Positions 10,324 to 20,016 of a DNA stretch of 64,000 bases are shown here, piece after piece (within the stretch, counting starts at the first letter, position 1; every line of letters begins with the position of its first letter). This DNA comes from Pycnococcus provasolii. Lineage: Eukaryota > Chlorophyta > Pseudoscourfieldiophyceae > Pseudoscourfieldiales. The stretch covers positions 1 to 64,000 of the forward strand of contig CP150548.1 of the NCBI GenBank assembly GCA_049487715.1, read 5' to 3'. The translations under genes were made by a program, and so were the position numbers. Under the pieces are notes generated by a model. It saw only the letters and a list, made by a program, of their open reading frames with translations, was not told the origin of the DNA and did not search any database.

Positions 10324-12447
10324 TTACACGCGATTGTCTTCGTCTCCCCTTGCGCCCTCGGCACCGCCGCTATCCGAGGCGGGCGGCAGAGGCAGCGGCT
10401 GAGTGAGAGAGCTTCGAAGCGCCTGCAGAGAGTCGTTGAATTCCCTGTTAGCGGCGGCTAGCTCCGCCTCGCTCTGGCGTTCTGCTGGAACAGCGGGTGC
10501 GCCGCCTCCCAGAGCCTCGTCGAGCGCCTCGTCGAGCGCGGACATTTCGTCGTGAATGGTGCGCGCGTCTCCACTCGCCAAGGGCTGCGCAACGCCCGCG
10601 GCGGGAGCTGCGCCATTCTGCAGTGGCACGAGCTCGAACGCTGCGTTTGAGAACTTCGGCCAGTTGTCATACCCGGAAGAGCCTTGACGATTGCCGCCGC
10701 CACGAATCTCCACGATATCCCATGAGCGGTTCACCATAGAGTCGGAGTGGTGGTAAATGGACATTCCAGCAACGAGAAGGAGGCAAGCAAGTCCACCAAT
10801 CACGAGGCCAGCCACCTCACCTTGTCCCAATTCGCTTTTCCTGCCTTTGCGTATAACCAAGTTCGACGGCGGCATCATCTTGAATTTCGTCACGTCGGCA
10901 GGCGGAGGCGGAGGCGGCAGAGGAGGGAGCACGAGGCTCATGATGAAATACGCCAGCGTGCTGTTGCTCAGCCCCAAGTCGCCCTCCTTCACAGCATCAG
11001 ATATCAACTTCAGCAACGGAGCATCAAAGAACTGCGTGCCAAGCGGCAGAATTTCCAGCTGAACTTGCGAGGAATCCTTGTTCAACGACGTGAGGTTCAG
11101 CAGACGTATCTGGCTTCGAGTCACACCCAGCTTCTTGCCAACGCCACTGTACAGTTCTCCGCGCATGGCGGGAAACTCTTCCGCGGGAAGCATCGGAAAG
11201 GTAAGTAGCATGGTCGCGTGCTGCACGCACATGCACTGGACAGCCATCAGCTGACGATAGTAAAGGTCAGCCTGCGTCTCGTGAGTGCCGCATGGATCGC
11301 AGTCACTTGGGGGTGGCGGCGGTGGCTCGGGCACCGCAGGGTTTGGCGGAGGACTTTTCGGCGGATTGGGTGGCGGTGGAGGAGGTTGCCAAGGCGGACT
11401 CGGCATTGGATTGGGTGACCGTGGTGGACGTGGAGGAGGAGGAGGAGGGGAGGGGGGAGGCGGCGGTGATGGAGGATTTGGTGGTGGAGGAGGCGGTGGT
11501 GGTGGTGGAGGTGGAGGTGGAGGCGGCGGAGGTGGCGGACTCGGGGGAGGCGGCGGCGGTGGTGGAGGCGGCGGCGGCGGACTCGGAGGAAACGGAGGCG
11601 GCGTGTCCTCGAGCGTAGCGAAAGGCTGCGTGCGCACAACCGGGGAGAGGCCAGCCTCATTCTGCGCAACGAGCAGCATCCGGTAAGTGCTGTTGATCTG
11701 CAGGCCCCCGATTTTTTGGCTGAAGCCAAAGCCAAAATCCGGCACTTGTAACAGCGACCGCCGATGATTTCGCCGCCGAGTGCTGTCTCTCAAGCGTTCC
11801 GCGCATATGGTCACCTCAGTTGCACACTTTGCGGCGGGTGTTTCGTCGGCGCGCCGAGACGCACCGTCAACGTCTTGTTCCGCCGTCGACGACAGCCGAC
11901 GGGAGGGGAAGCACTGTTTCAGAATTTTCTCCTTATTCTGCAGCTTGCCAAACACCGTTGGCGAAGTGTTACCGTTGAGACTTGCGCAGAACGAGCCGTC
12001 GACAATACTCTCAGCCGACGTTTCCCTACCAACTTTGTTCGCCTCGCCGAGTTGTGCACGATCCAGCTCGAGGACCACCACGCGAACGCTCGCCTTAAGG
12101 GTAAGGCGCGTCGCGAGGCGCGCGCTTAGGTAGCGTACCTGGTCGACGATCGTGCTATCGTCGAAAAAGGCCGGTGGTGGAAGCACTCCCGGCGGTGGAG
12201 GTGGAGAGGGCGGCGGCGAAGGTCTTTCAGGCGGCGGTAGCGGTGGAGGTGGTTGACTCGGCGGCGTTGGGGGAGGCGGCTGGTACTGCGTCTCCAGCCC
12301 GTAGAACGATTCAGCTCGCACCACAAGTGGCCCACACCAGTTTGCGCAAAGGACGCATGCGCTTAGAAGGCCGAGCGCGACGACATGGCTACGAGGATGC
12401 CCAAGAGCGCGAGACGGCGCCTTTCGCTTCACTGAAGCCTTCGTCAT
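10324..12447 (-). CDS. Proline-rich single-pass membrane glycoprotein, HRGP/pherophorin-like
   Basis: Single-exon protein of 707 residues. The N-terminus has a basic stretch and a hydrophobic segment (LGLLSACVLCANWC) that acts as signal peptide or anchor. Two proline-rich spacers follow, a short one near residues 55-90 and a long one near 290-390 made of PPPPPPSPPP-type runs, the pattern O-glycosylated in algal hydroxyproline-rich wall proteins. Between them is a Cys-containing domain, and an NxT site occurs in the INSTYRM segment. A transmembrane helix (VAGLVIGGLACLLLVAGMS) lies near residue 560 with about 140 cytosolic residues after it. It probably sits at the cell surface as matrix or adhesion protein. 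No enzymatic motif is seen. Confidence 0.75.
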   Translation of the reverse strand: MTKASVKRKAPSRALGHPRSHVVALGLLSACVLCANWCGPLVVRAESFYGLETQYQPPPPTPPSQPPPPLPPPERPSPPPSPPPPPGVLPPPAFFDDSTIVDQVRYLSARLATRLTLKASVRVVVLELDRAQLGEANKVGRETSAESIVDGSFCASLNGNTSPTVFGKLQNKEKILKQCFPSRRLSSTAEQDVDGASRRADETPAAKCATEVTICAERLRDSTRRRNHRRSLLQVPDFGFGFSQKIGGLQINSTYRMLLVAQNEAGLSPVVRTQPFATLEDTPPPFPPSPPPPPPPPPPPPPSPPPPPPPPPPPPPPPPPPPPNPPSPPPPPSPPPPPPRPPRSPNPMPSPPWQPPPPPPNPPKSPPPNPAVPEPPPPPPSDCDPCGTHETQADLYYRQLMAVQCMCVQHATMLLTFPMLPAEEFPAMRGELYSGVGKKLGVTRSQIRLLNLTSLNKDSSQVQLEILPLGTQFFDAPLLKLISDAVKEGDLGLSNSTLAYFIMSLVLPPLPPPPPPADVTKFKMMPPSNLVIRKGRKSELGQGEVAGLVIGGLACLLLVAGMSIYHHSDSMVNRSWDIVEIRGGGNRQGSSGYDNWPKFSNAAFELVPLQNGAAPAAGVAQPLASGDARTIHDEMSALDEALDEALGGGAPAVPAERQSEAELAAANREFNDSLQALRSSLTQPLPLPPASDSGGAEGARGDEDNRV

Positions 12448-12973
12448 GCGTTATTCGCTTGCGTGCTGCTTTTTCGCTGTAGTGAGGGTGTTTCCGTTCC
12501 TCTGTTTTTTCTGATGTGGACGCGATTCGGAAGGGCCAACCAGTGGGCCGTTGGTACTGGCGCACGCACGCGTGCTTTTGGCGCACGCACGGCGCGAGTT
12601 TGCGGCACCTGCGGTGTTGGCGCGGGGGGGTTTTGTCCGAGTCGCTGCTGGTCGAGGAGGGCGAGAGTGAGGAAAGGGGAGGGAAAGACGGGACGTGTGA
12701 GTTTGGAGCAGAGTTCTCCTCACACGCCACCCGTCGGCGCGTGCCTCACTGCCTCTCCAAACCTCAAGGCGCGAAATTCCATCCAAAACGCAGATTCCGA
12801 AAGCAAGCAACGATGGATCTCCATATTCCGACAGTCCGAGAGGGGAGCGGCTCTCCCCTCTCCCCAGACTCCCCTCCGGATGGGCACCCAAACACATCGC
12901 CAATTAGCCAAGAGCCGCCCGCTTTGTCACAGCAACCTTATCTTTCCTTGTGGGTTCCGGAAATGGTTTGCAG
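12448..12973. promoter_or_regulatory. Divergent promoter region
   Basis: About 525 bases separate two divergent start codons, so both promoters must lie here. I see no coding signal and no clear TATA element. Confidence 0.5.
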
Positions 12974-13609
12974 ATGACGACGACGACAACAACAACAAAC
13001 AACTTCAGGTCGAAGCATGTTGCTCTTAAGGTGCTCACCCTCGTGCTCGTTTTCGTGTGCACACCTCAAGGCGCTTGCGCACGTCCCATCGACTCTCTGA
13101 ACATTGCGCGGAGGCAGCACATCGACGAGGCGGTGGCCGACGCCTTCAACAAGGACATACGCGACGCTTTGAAGGACAATCCCCACGGCTTGCTTTTCTG
13201 GGAGGTGGAAGAAAGCCGAGGGACACTGCGCCGTCGCTTGAACCCAGACACCGACAAGCAAGTCAACCACGTGGCGCAGTTCATCGTGGATGAGATGAAC
13301 AGGCGCAGCCTTTCGCTTGGCGGCGTTGTATGCGAGCTCGCGCACGTGCTGAACCCCTGTCTGTACATGGAACGCGGCGGAAACGCGCTGTATCGCTTCC
13401 GGTTTCAAATCGCGGTGGTTAGCAAGGACGACCGCCTGCGGCACGTGCTTCGTTCGTACGAGGCGACGGTACACGAGGACGCGACGGCCAAGCTCGTCGT
13501 GATGGCGGAGCGCATGGTGGACAGCGACAACTACGTTGACGGCTGGATGGGTCGCGACGGCGTCGTGCACGCGGGCGGCGTGCAAGACCACGCCTCCGAC
13601 GACCTGTAA
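12974..13609 (+). CDS. Small secreted protein, possibly cystatin-like
   Basis: The frame opens upstream with GTG, but the first ATG is at 12974, giving 211 residues. An N-terminal basic patch and hydrophobic core (VLTLVLVFVCTP) followed by a small-residue site form a likely signal peptide. The mature part has NHVAQFIVDEMNRRS then a GGVVCELAHVL segment and an alternating strand YRFRFQIAVV, which recalls the helix-strand-strand order of cystatin-fold inhibitors. That resemblance is loose. There are only two Cys in the mature domain. Function unknown. Confidence 0.65.
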   Translation: MTTTTTTTNNFRSKHVALKVLTLVLVFVCTPQGACARPIDSLNIARRQHIDEAVADAFNKDIRDALKDNPHGLLFWEVEESRGTLRRRLNPDTDKQVNHVAQFIVDEMNRRSLSLGGVVCELAHVLNPCLYMERGGNALYRFRFQIAVVSKDDRLRHVLRSYEATVHEDATAKLVVMAERMVDSDNYVDGWMGRDGVVHAGGVQDHASDDL

Positions 13610-14056
13610 CATAGTCTAAGAACCAAGATTGCTGAATCAAATCAAAACCCCAAAACAGCACTTTCACCCAATTGTGTATCCCCAGGAAGTCTACGGGGAT
13701 CCGGGACCTTCAAAACTCGGTTGGGATAAAATCGCCTAACCGTGTTGCCGGGGGGGGGAGGGAGTGCCCACTGCCCACAGACTGCCCGCTGCCCACTGCC
13801 CACTGCCCACTGCCCGTCGTCTGTCCGTCGTCCCGGCAACGAAGGCAGTCAGTCAGCGGCGGCACAACACCACAACACTCTGAGAGTCATAAATTCTGAA
13901 GAGCACGCGCACTTGTGCTGCCTGCTCGCTCGGAGTCGCACGCTCAAGACTAACATATTCGCCAACCAACAACGCGCGTTGGCTGCTGCTCGCACCAGAC
14001 TCGACCACAACCCGCTGCTCGCCCTCTCTTCTCGCTCACCACTCTACCGGCGAAAC
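13610..14056. other. Intergenic/leader region with CTGCCCA repeats
   Basis: Contains a short tandem CTGCCCACTGCCCGC-type array at about 13764-13815. The downstream reading frame is open through part of it but is low in complexity and probably untranslated leader. Confidence 0.5.
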
Positions 14057-15289
14057 ATGAATACCGTCGCGGGCGCCCGCTCGCGCCTCTCTGGTGCTGC
14101 CGTCGTCAGCAGCAGGGCAAGGCGTTTGCACACATGTCCGTCTCCAGCGCCGTCACCAGGAGTTGCGGCACAAGCGTCAGCAGCAACAGCACAAACACAA
14201 TTATCACCACCAGCAGCTGCGGCAGCACTTCCCACGTTGGCACAACATACGCCACACCGTCGACACAGCCACCTGTCATGTCTGCCACCTGTGCGGCGGC
14301 GCGCGGAATTGAGAGTTCGTTGCCAGGCGCAGAACCCCACACCACGGAATAGTAGTAGCAACAGCAACTCGAACGTCAGCGGAGTGCAGAAGCAGTCAAG
14401 CAAGTCGGCAAAGAAGACGAACGCTGTCGATGCGGGTATTATTGGCCCATCGTGGTGGGGTGAGTCGACACTACCTGTCATGATTCGTCGAGCACGTCTT
14501 GGCGTATTTGCCGCAGCGGCGATCGGCGCGCTCGTCTTGCTAATACGCTGCGCACCGGAGCTTGCTAACCTCGCTGACCTGCAGTCGGGAGGAGGTATCA
14601 CCGCGGTCACGCGAGTTTGCTGGGCAGGCCTTGCCGCCGGGTTCCTGCACACACTCGCAGGGCCTGACCACCTCGCCGCGCTTGCACCGCTCACGTTCGG
14701 GCGAAGCACCGTTGCAGCTGCGAGTCTTGGATGTCTGTGGGGCTTTGGGCACTCCGCCGGTCAGGGCATCCTCGCCATCCTGTTCGTTGTGTTCCGCGAA
14801 AAGCTCACGGGAACTTTCCCTCTGCTCGCGCAGTCTGCTGGCGTGCTCATCGGCATCTCGCTCATCATCATTGGCCTGCACGGTCTGCACGAAGCGCGCG
14901 AGCTCGAGGAGCAACTTGGCGTTACCGCAGATACTGCGTCGGTGGTCAGCGTCGCCTCTTCAGCCGGTGAGCAGAAGGACGAGAAGTTTGGGTTCGCCAC
15001 TTTCATGACCGGCGTCGTGTACGGCCTACAACCCGATGCTTTGCTCGTGATTCTGCCCGCTCTTGCGCTCTCCTCCGCCTCCGCCTCCATCTCCTTCATC
15101 CTTGCCTTTGTGATTGGCACCGTCGTTGCCATGGGCAGCTACACGGCGGGCATCAGCCAGGCTTGCTCCGCACTTGGTCAACGCGTTCCGTGGGTAACAG
15201 GGAAGCTTGCGACGCTTGCCGCCGGCCTGGCTATTATGCTCGGATGCGCACTTGGAGGTTCCAGCCTGTTCACGCTGATTTGGCGTTGA
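14057..15289 (+). CDS. Plastid nickel/cobalt-type membrane transporter
   Basis: ATG at 14057 gives 410 residues; the frame is open further upstream but low in complexity. The first 130 residues are rich in A, S, R and P, a plausible chloroplast transit peptide. The membrane part has about six hydrophobic helices and the metal-site signature LHTLAGPDHLAALAPL, with FGHSAGQG and GVVYGLQPDALLV, typical of the NiCoT/HupE-UreH-like family found in plant plastids. A charged loop rich in E and S separates two halves. Members move divalent metal ions; plant homologues are needed for chloroplast function. Which metal is moved cannot be read from the sequence. Confidence 0.8.
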   Translation: MNTVAGARSRLSGAAVVSSRARRLHTCPSPAPSPGVAAQASAATAQTQLSPPAAAAALPTLAQHTPHRRHSHLSCLPPVRRRAELRVRCQAQNPTPRNSSSNSNSNVSGVQKQSSKSAKKTNAVDAGIIGPSWWGESTLPVMIRRARLGVFAAAAIGALVLLIRCAPELANLADLQSGGGITAVTRVCWAGLAAGFLHTLAGPDHLAALAPLTFGRSTVAAASLGCLWGFGHSAGQGILAILFVVFREKLTGTFPLLAQSAGVLIGISLIIIGLHGLHEARELEEQLGVTADTASVVSVASSAGEQKDEKFGFATFMTGVVYGLQPDALLVILPALALSSASASISFILAFVIGTVVAMGSYTAGISQACSALGQRVPWVTGKLATLAAGLAIMLGCALGGSSLFTLIWR

Positions 15290-15385
15290 AAGTGGTGAGT
15301 TTAAAAGAAGCGTGTAGCAAAAACCAATTGTTCCACAAACATACAGATTACATGCGATAATATACTACACACTCACGCACGACGT

Positions 15386-16693
15386 TCAAGATGCATTGGC
15401 TGTGCTGGCGGTAGGACCAAGACACCACACGCTGATTGCCAGCCGCGGCGCGTCGGCATTCGACGAGACGGCGGTTACCTCGTGCTCCACCTCGTCGCTC
15501 CAAAAGAGCACAAGCGTGTCGCGTTCTGGAGATATGTGCACCGGCGATTTGTTCGGGTTGGTGTATAGGACGAGATCACCGCCATGCGCCTTGGCATCCC
15601 AATGTTCGTTCAGATAGTAAACAGCCGTAAGGCGACGCGGATCGTCCGGCCCTGTCCGGTCATAGTGCCTCGCAAATCCACGACATCCAGGTGCGTACGC
15701 GGAGAGCATCGCGTGAGATAGGTACGATGCAGCGGGTAGCAGTGCGCGTCTTGCGTCGTCGTGAGCCACGTCGTCAGGATGAGACGCAAGGCTCGGGACG
15801 ATTCGACGAAGAACCTGTGTGACAATACCAACCTCTGCAAACTGTTCGTCGAGTTCGTCGCCTGCGAGCCATGCAACGACGTCGTCGCGAACGGCCGGTG
15901 CGCTGCGCCCACTTTCGTCGAGCGTTCCGGGCATGAGCATCGAAGGCGCATTTTCGCCAACGTGTGCAAGCCAACGACGCACGGCGTCGGCAGCAGAGTC
16001 GGCGTGCGCACTACCAAGCGCACGTGGGAGTACGGCAAACCCGTCGCGCTGCAGGCAGCCGCGAACATCCTCGCTCTCGGCGCGCGACTCGAGCTCGTCA
16101 GCCATTGCGTTGAACACAGCCGTTCTTCGACCCAACGGCGGCAGCTCGACCGTCGTGCCGAGACTCTGAAACGTAAGTCGCGTTCGCACCGCGTCGTCGA
16201 AGTGGACGAGGGATGCGTCTGCGCAAGCCTCCGTGAGCTTGACGAGCGCGGCGGGAACTTCGGGAGGTGCGTTCGTCGACACCGCCTGCACCAACTCGAA
16301 CTCGACGGCGGCTGACAAAAACGGGGCGCACCACAGTGGGTGTTTCACCTTCGGCAACTTCAGATTTTCTTCTCCGTCCACCTTGAGCTGTGCAATTTTC
16401 GGAATGACTGAGGCTGGGTCGAGGAGGGTGCGTCCGCCTTGGTTTCCGGCAGCTAGCGTTTCCGCTTCGTCGACAATAATGGAACGAAGTCCTCTGCAGA
16501 AGTGCGTAAGGCTCGCCATTTCCTCGTCTTGCGCGAGAGTCGTGGCTCTTGGGGTTGACGCAAGGCTCTCATCGGTTGTGAGAGTTTTCACCACCAAACT
16601 GGACAAGGCGCCGGACGTGATGCAGCCGGCACCTCCGCCGGCACGACGACCAAGCACCACGCCGCCGAGGGCGCGACACAGCAGCGCCATCAC
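15386..16693 (-). CDS. 2OG-Fe(II) oxygenase, prolyl-hydroxylase (EGLN) type
   Basis: Single-exon protein of 435 residues. The C-terminal 200 residues hold a complete double-stranded beta-helix oxygenase: HYDRTG (His and Asp iron ligands, about residue 344), LTAVYYLNEHWDAKAHGGDL, the second His in DEVEHEV (about 401), and the 2-oxoglutarate Arg in PRLAISVW. This arrangement matches EGLN/PHD-type prolyl hydroxylases. The first 200 residues are a separate helical region with no motif I know; the extreme N-terminus is hydrophobic and basic and may target an organelle. The gene converges on the upstream transporter gene. Confidence 0.82.
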   Translation of the reverse strand: MMALLCRALGGVVLGRRAGGGAGCITSGALSSLVVKTLTTDESLASTPRATTLAQDEEMASLTHFCRGLRSIIVDEAETLAAGNQGGRTLLDPASVIPKIAQLKVDGEENLKLPKVKHPLWCAPFLSAAVEFELVQAVSTNAPPEVPAALVKLTEACADASLVHFDDAVRTRLTFQSLGTTVELPPLGRRTAVFNAMADELESRAESEDVRGCLQRDGFAVLPRALGSAHADSAADAVRRWLAHVGENAPSMLMPGTLDESGRSAPAVRDDVVAWLAGDELDEQFAEVGIVTQVLRRIVPSLASHPDDVAHDDARRALLPAASYLSHAMLSAYAPGCRGFARHYDRTGPDDPRRLTAVYYLNEHWDAKAHGGDLVLYTNPNKSPVHISPERDTLVLFWSDEVEHEVTAVSSNADAPRLAISVWCLGPTASTANAS

Positions 16694-17006
16694 TCAACGA
16701 AGGTGTGCTGTGCCGATCATCCCCGAATAATCGAGGAGGTCTGCAAAAGTGCAAAGCCCCAAACCCCGCTTGAAAGCAAAGCCTGTCGGTGCGAAGGAGC
16801 CGTCCCCCTTGGTTCCTTCCGCATTGCATGGTCCACAATGCAGGGAATGGGCCGGTCCAATGTGGGCCACGGAGACTGGTGGCCCACAGCGTCCGCCCCT
16901 CCCCTCCTCCCCCTCCCAGGCGTTCTTTCGCTTCGCTTGTCTCCCCAGCACTCCCCCCTCACCCTTCATTCTTCAACACACACTACTCCACACACTACTT
17001 CACACC
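16694..17006. promoter_or_regulatory. Divergent promoter region
   Basis: Lies between two divergent starts. Bases 16850-16895 contain GTCCAATGTGGGCCACGG, with nearby inverted GTGGGCCAC/GTGGCCCAC elements that might be regulatory. Short CACACACTACT repeats precede the ELIP start. Confidence 0.45.
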
Positions 17007-17567
17007 ATGATTGCCACCACACGACCGCGCCTTCCCAACCTCAAGAACGCCAAGGCCACGCGCGCTGCGCGTGCGCGTGCGGCACTTCCTGTTCGCCGCG
17101 TGCTCCGCGCTGTCGAAGAGACCACGACGCCCGCACCCGAGGAGCCTGTGGTGGAAACGCCTGTGGTGGAAGAGCCTGTGGTTGCCGCACCCACCGAGGC
17201 GGCACCGTTCTCCCTCCTCAACGGCATGAGCGAGGTCATGAACGGACGTGCTGCTATGGTGGGCATGCTCGCCGCGCTCGCGTCGGAGCTCGCCACTGGT
17301 AAGCCCATCTGGACGCAGATCTTTGGCCAGTACAGCGACGGCGACCTCGTTGCCGCGGGCAGCGGACAGTCGGTGCTGCTCTACGGATTCGCGGTTGTCT
17401 TTGTGCTCATGGGTTCGCTGAGCGTCAAGCTCCAGGGCGTTAACCCTGAGGACCGCAGCTTCGGACCTTTCAGCGCCAACGCGGAGATGCTCAACGGCCG
17501 TATCGCAATGATGGGCTTCAGCGGCCTTCTCATCGCCGAAAACTTCACGCAAGGTGCAATTTTCTAA
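17007..17567 (+). CDS. ELIP: Early light-inducible protein (ELIP-like)
   Basis: ATG at 17007 gives 186 residues. The first 50 are basic and Ala rich (plastid transit), followed by an acidic EEPVVE repeat linker. Three membrane helices follow: helix 1 with EVMNGRAAMVGMLAAL, a middle helix with LLYGFAVVFVLMGSLS, and helix 3 with EMLNGRIAMMGFSGLL. Helices 1 and 3 carry the E..NGR..M chlorophyll-binding signature of the LHC superfamily and are internally similar, as in ELIPs. ELIPs sit in thylakoids and bind pigment during light stress. The long ORF upstream of the ATG is leader. Confidence 0.9.
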   Translation: MIATTRPRLPNLKNAKATRAARARAALPVRRVLRAVEETTTPAPEEPVVETPVVEEPVVAAPTEAAPFSLLNGMSEVMNGRAAMVGMLAALASELATGKPIWTQIFGQYSDGDLVAAGSGQSVLLYGFAVVFVLMGSLSVKLQGVNPEDRSFGPFSANAEMLNGRIAMMGFSGLLIAENFTQGAIF

Positions 17568-17646
17568 ATTGCGTGAAATAAACGCGCAACTTAGCGACGC
17601 AAATTCCTTTCTTTCTTCGATGTAAGTAAATCTCATTCTACATTTT

Positions 17647-19773
17647 TTACACTACAAAATCTTCTCTTTCTTTCGCCTCGAGCACAGCCATGCATGCTGC
17701 ACGCGCAACTTCAGCACCAATCGTGCCTGGTGCACTCACTGGCTTAGAAGCAGCGGCGTCGAGCAAAACGTGCATTGCACCTTGTGCACCGATGGAACGC
17801 GCAAGACGCCATGCAGCCTTTCGTGCCTTGGCTGTGTCATGAAATGTCATCACGGAGGCGGCAGTCGCCGTGGCGGCTGCTGCTGCGGCGTTCTTTTCTT
17901 CTTCCTCTCTCCTCATTCTCGCCTCCTCTGCCGCCTTTGCTTTTTCCCTCGCCGCCGCCGCCTCAGCAGCAGCGGCGGCGGCAGCAACCTGCTCCTGCTC
18001 CTTTTTCTTTTGATTCGCAAGCGCCTCCGCCTCAGCTGCCCTGGCTTTCGCCTCCGCCTCTGCCGCCGCCGTGGCTTTCGCTTCCGCCTCTGCCGCCGCC
18101 TTAGCCTTAGCTTTCGCCTCCGCCTCTGCCCTGGCTTTCGCCTCCGCCTCCGCCCTGGCTTTCGCCTCCTCAATCTCCTTCATCGTTTCCGTCTCTTCCC
18201 TTGCATTCGTTGCCGCAAAGGCGGAGGGCTTCTCCTGCCCCTCAACCGCCACAGCCCCCATCTCCATTTTCATCACCAATCGTCCAAGCTTTCGCTCCTC
18301 GATTGTCATGGGCGCGTTATCAAGATTTGCGACAAAGCGACGACGCCCTTGTGTGCGACGCACACTCGTCCCGCCGTCGGCAGCAGCAGATGCTTCTGGA
18401 TAGTGTCCCGTTGCATGAGGCGTTTTAACGAGATCCAGTGCACCAGCAGCCGCTGTGGCCGCCTCTGCAGCCACGGCAGCCACGGCATCCTCACCCTTGT
18501 CGCTTTCACCATCCCTTACGCTGACGGAAGAAGGCGCGAACTTGCTGCTCTTGGTGCTTTCGCTACCATCATTGTCGTCGTCGAAAAAGTTGTCAAGGGA
18601 AGTGATGGAGGATCCAATGATGGCACCCTTCTTCAGTGCCCAGATGGCACCATCACCCGACATGACGACAGCATGCGGCGCATCAACGTCGTCCGCATTC
18701 AGCCTGGCTGAGGTGGAAATGGCGGCGGCTTCACCCCACCAGTCGACAAGCTCTGCACCAGCCGCGTTCAAGACACCAACGCCTCCACCAGGAACATGCG
18801 ACAGGAGAGGAACGTCGCTCGCATCGGCGATGCTGGCTAGCGGATGCAGCCGTCCGAGCAACGGCTTTGTATCGCCGGCAACCAACGCGAGACTCGCGTT
18901 GATGGGAACGGAAACGACACTTTCTGGATGATCAGGCTTTGTGCACCAGAGCACTAGCTCGGGTCTTGCGGCTGCGATCAGTCCGCTCGCCGTGCAGCAC
19001 GCTCCCATGCACGCGTCTCGCGGCTCGACGCCGACGCGAACGCATGCGGCGACACCCAGCCGAAGTCCGGCAGCATTTGTACCACGGCGCATGACGCCGG
19101 TCACAACCACGACGTGCATCAAGCTGCTTGCCAAAACGCGAAAGCTGTCCGCAATGTTCGAGGACGGGGGCAGCGCGCTCACCTGCACGCCAGGTGCTCC
19201 GAGCTCGGTGAGCGCATCCGCAGCGTGCTGCTCTGAGGACACGGCAAACGCGGCGACGCGCCCTCTGTCATCGCACGTCACAGCAACGTCCGAAAGCGTG
19301 CAACGTGCCCAAGCCGCGTCGACGACGGCGCGACCGTGGTGCAAGTCGTGCTGAACTCCGTTTCGCAGGCGCACCTTCGCCAAGGCGGTCGTTGGCCACG
19401 AGCTTGATTCGACCAGCTGGCTCGCGTCGACGCCCACGACACCGTTAGCGCTTGCGACGGCATACCAAGGCGCGCTCGGGTGCGAAGCGATGACAGTGAC
19501 GCACGTGCCGCGTGTTGCCGCCACGTCGCGCCTCCTCGTGGCTGTGGCTGAGTGCGTAAAGCATGTTGGCTTGTGCACAGACGCGAGCCGCATTCCCTCG
19601 AAAGGCGGAGGCTGGGGAACGTAGTGGCACACCTGTGGATCCGCCGTGGCGACGCCGACGACGAACCCTCCACCGTGGGCCTTTGGCACGATACTGACGC
19701 ACGTTCTCCTTCTTCCTGCTTTGTCCGTTTGTAGCAGCCTCTGCCACGACCACCCGCCTCCATTGCCCGCCAT
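17647..19773 (-). CDS. Putative beta-propeller protein with Ala/Glu-rich coiled-coil tail
   Basis: ATG at 19773 gives 708 residues; the frame upstream is probably leader. Residues 1-400 show repeated short beta-strand patterns with motifs such as VAVTCDDRGRVAAFAV and VLWCTKPD that suggest WD-like blades, but no canonical WD repeat can be counted. Residues of about 520-650 are a run of AEAEAKARA-type units, a charged helix. A C-terminal domain of about 60 residues (GAQGAMHVLLDAA) follows. Function unknown; the architecture recalls scaffold proteins. It diverges from the carotenoid cyclase gene with about 240 bases between starts. Confidence 0.65.
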   Translation of the reverse strand: MAGNGGGWSWQRLLQTDKAGRRRTCVSIVPKAHGGGFVVGVATADPQVCHYVPQPPPFEGMRLASVHKPTCFTHSATATRRRDVAATRGTCVTVIASHPSAPWYAVASANGVVGVDASQLVESSSWPTTALAKVRLRNGVQHDLHHGRAVVDAAWARCTLSDVAVTCDDRGRVAAFAVSSEQHAADALTELGAPGVQVSALPPSSNIADSFRVLASSLMHVVVVTGVMRRGTNAAGLRLGVAACVRVGVEPRDACMGACCTASGLIAAARPELVLWCTKPDHPESVVSVPINASLALVAGDTKPLLGRLHPLASIADASDVPLLSHVPGGGVGVLNAAGAELVDWWGEAAAISTSARLNADDVDAPHAVVMSGDGAIWALKKGAIIGSSITSLDNFFDDDNDGSESTKSSKFAPSSVSVRDGESDKGEDAVAAVAAEAATAAAGALDLVKTPHATGHYPEASAAADGGTSVRRTQGRRRFVANLDNAPMTIEERKLGRLVMKMEMGAVAVEGQEKPSAFAATNAREETETMKEIEEAKARAEAEAKARAEAEAKAKAKAAAEAEAKATAAAEAEAKARAAEAEALANQKKKEQEQVAAAAAAAEAAAAREKAKAAEEARMRREEEEKNAAAAAATATAASVMTFHDTAKARKAAWRLARSIGAQGAMHVLLDAAASKPVSAPGTIGAEVARAACMAVLEAKEREDFVV

Positions 19774-20016
19774 TTGCGAATTGCCGTTATCGGGGTTCTC
19801 AAATGAGGGGTTTGTTTTACAATGGTGTTGTTTGGGGTTTGGGGGACCTGGGATCGCCCATTGGGAAAATCTCCTCATCCGCGTTGGATTCTCTGCTATC
19901 CACTTCCCCCTGCCCAGTCCCGTCGCCCTCGGGCCTCCCCTCACCCCTCACCGCAGCCCCGTACCGAACACCACATCGGGCACCATCAGCCACCCGTCAA
20001 CCACGTGCGCCAAGCC

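Noticed and set aside
11280-11690. Gly-rich frame on the plus strand
   Set aside because: It is the complement of the poly-proline coding tract of the minus-strand glycoprotein.
19822-20016. Extended N-terminus of the cyclase fusion
   Set aside because: The upstream frame overlaps the divergent promoter; the ATG at 20017 begins a typical transit peptide.
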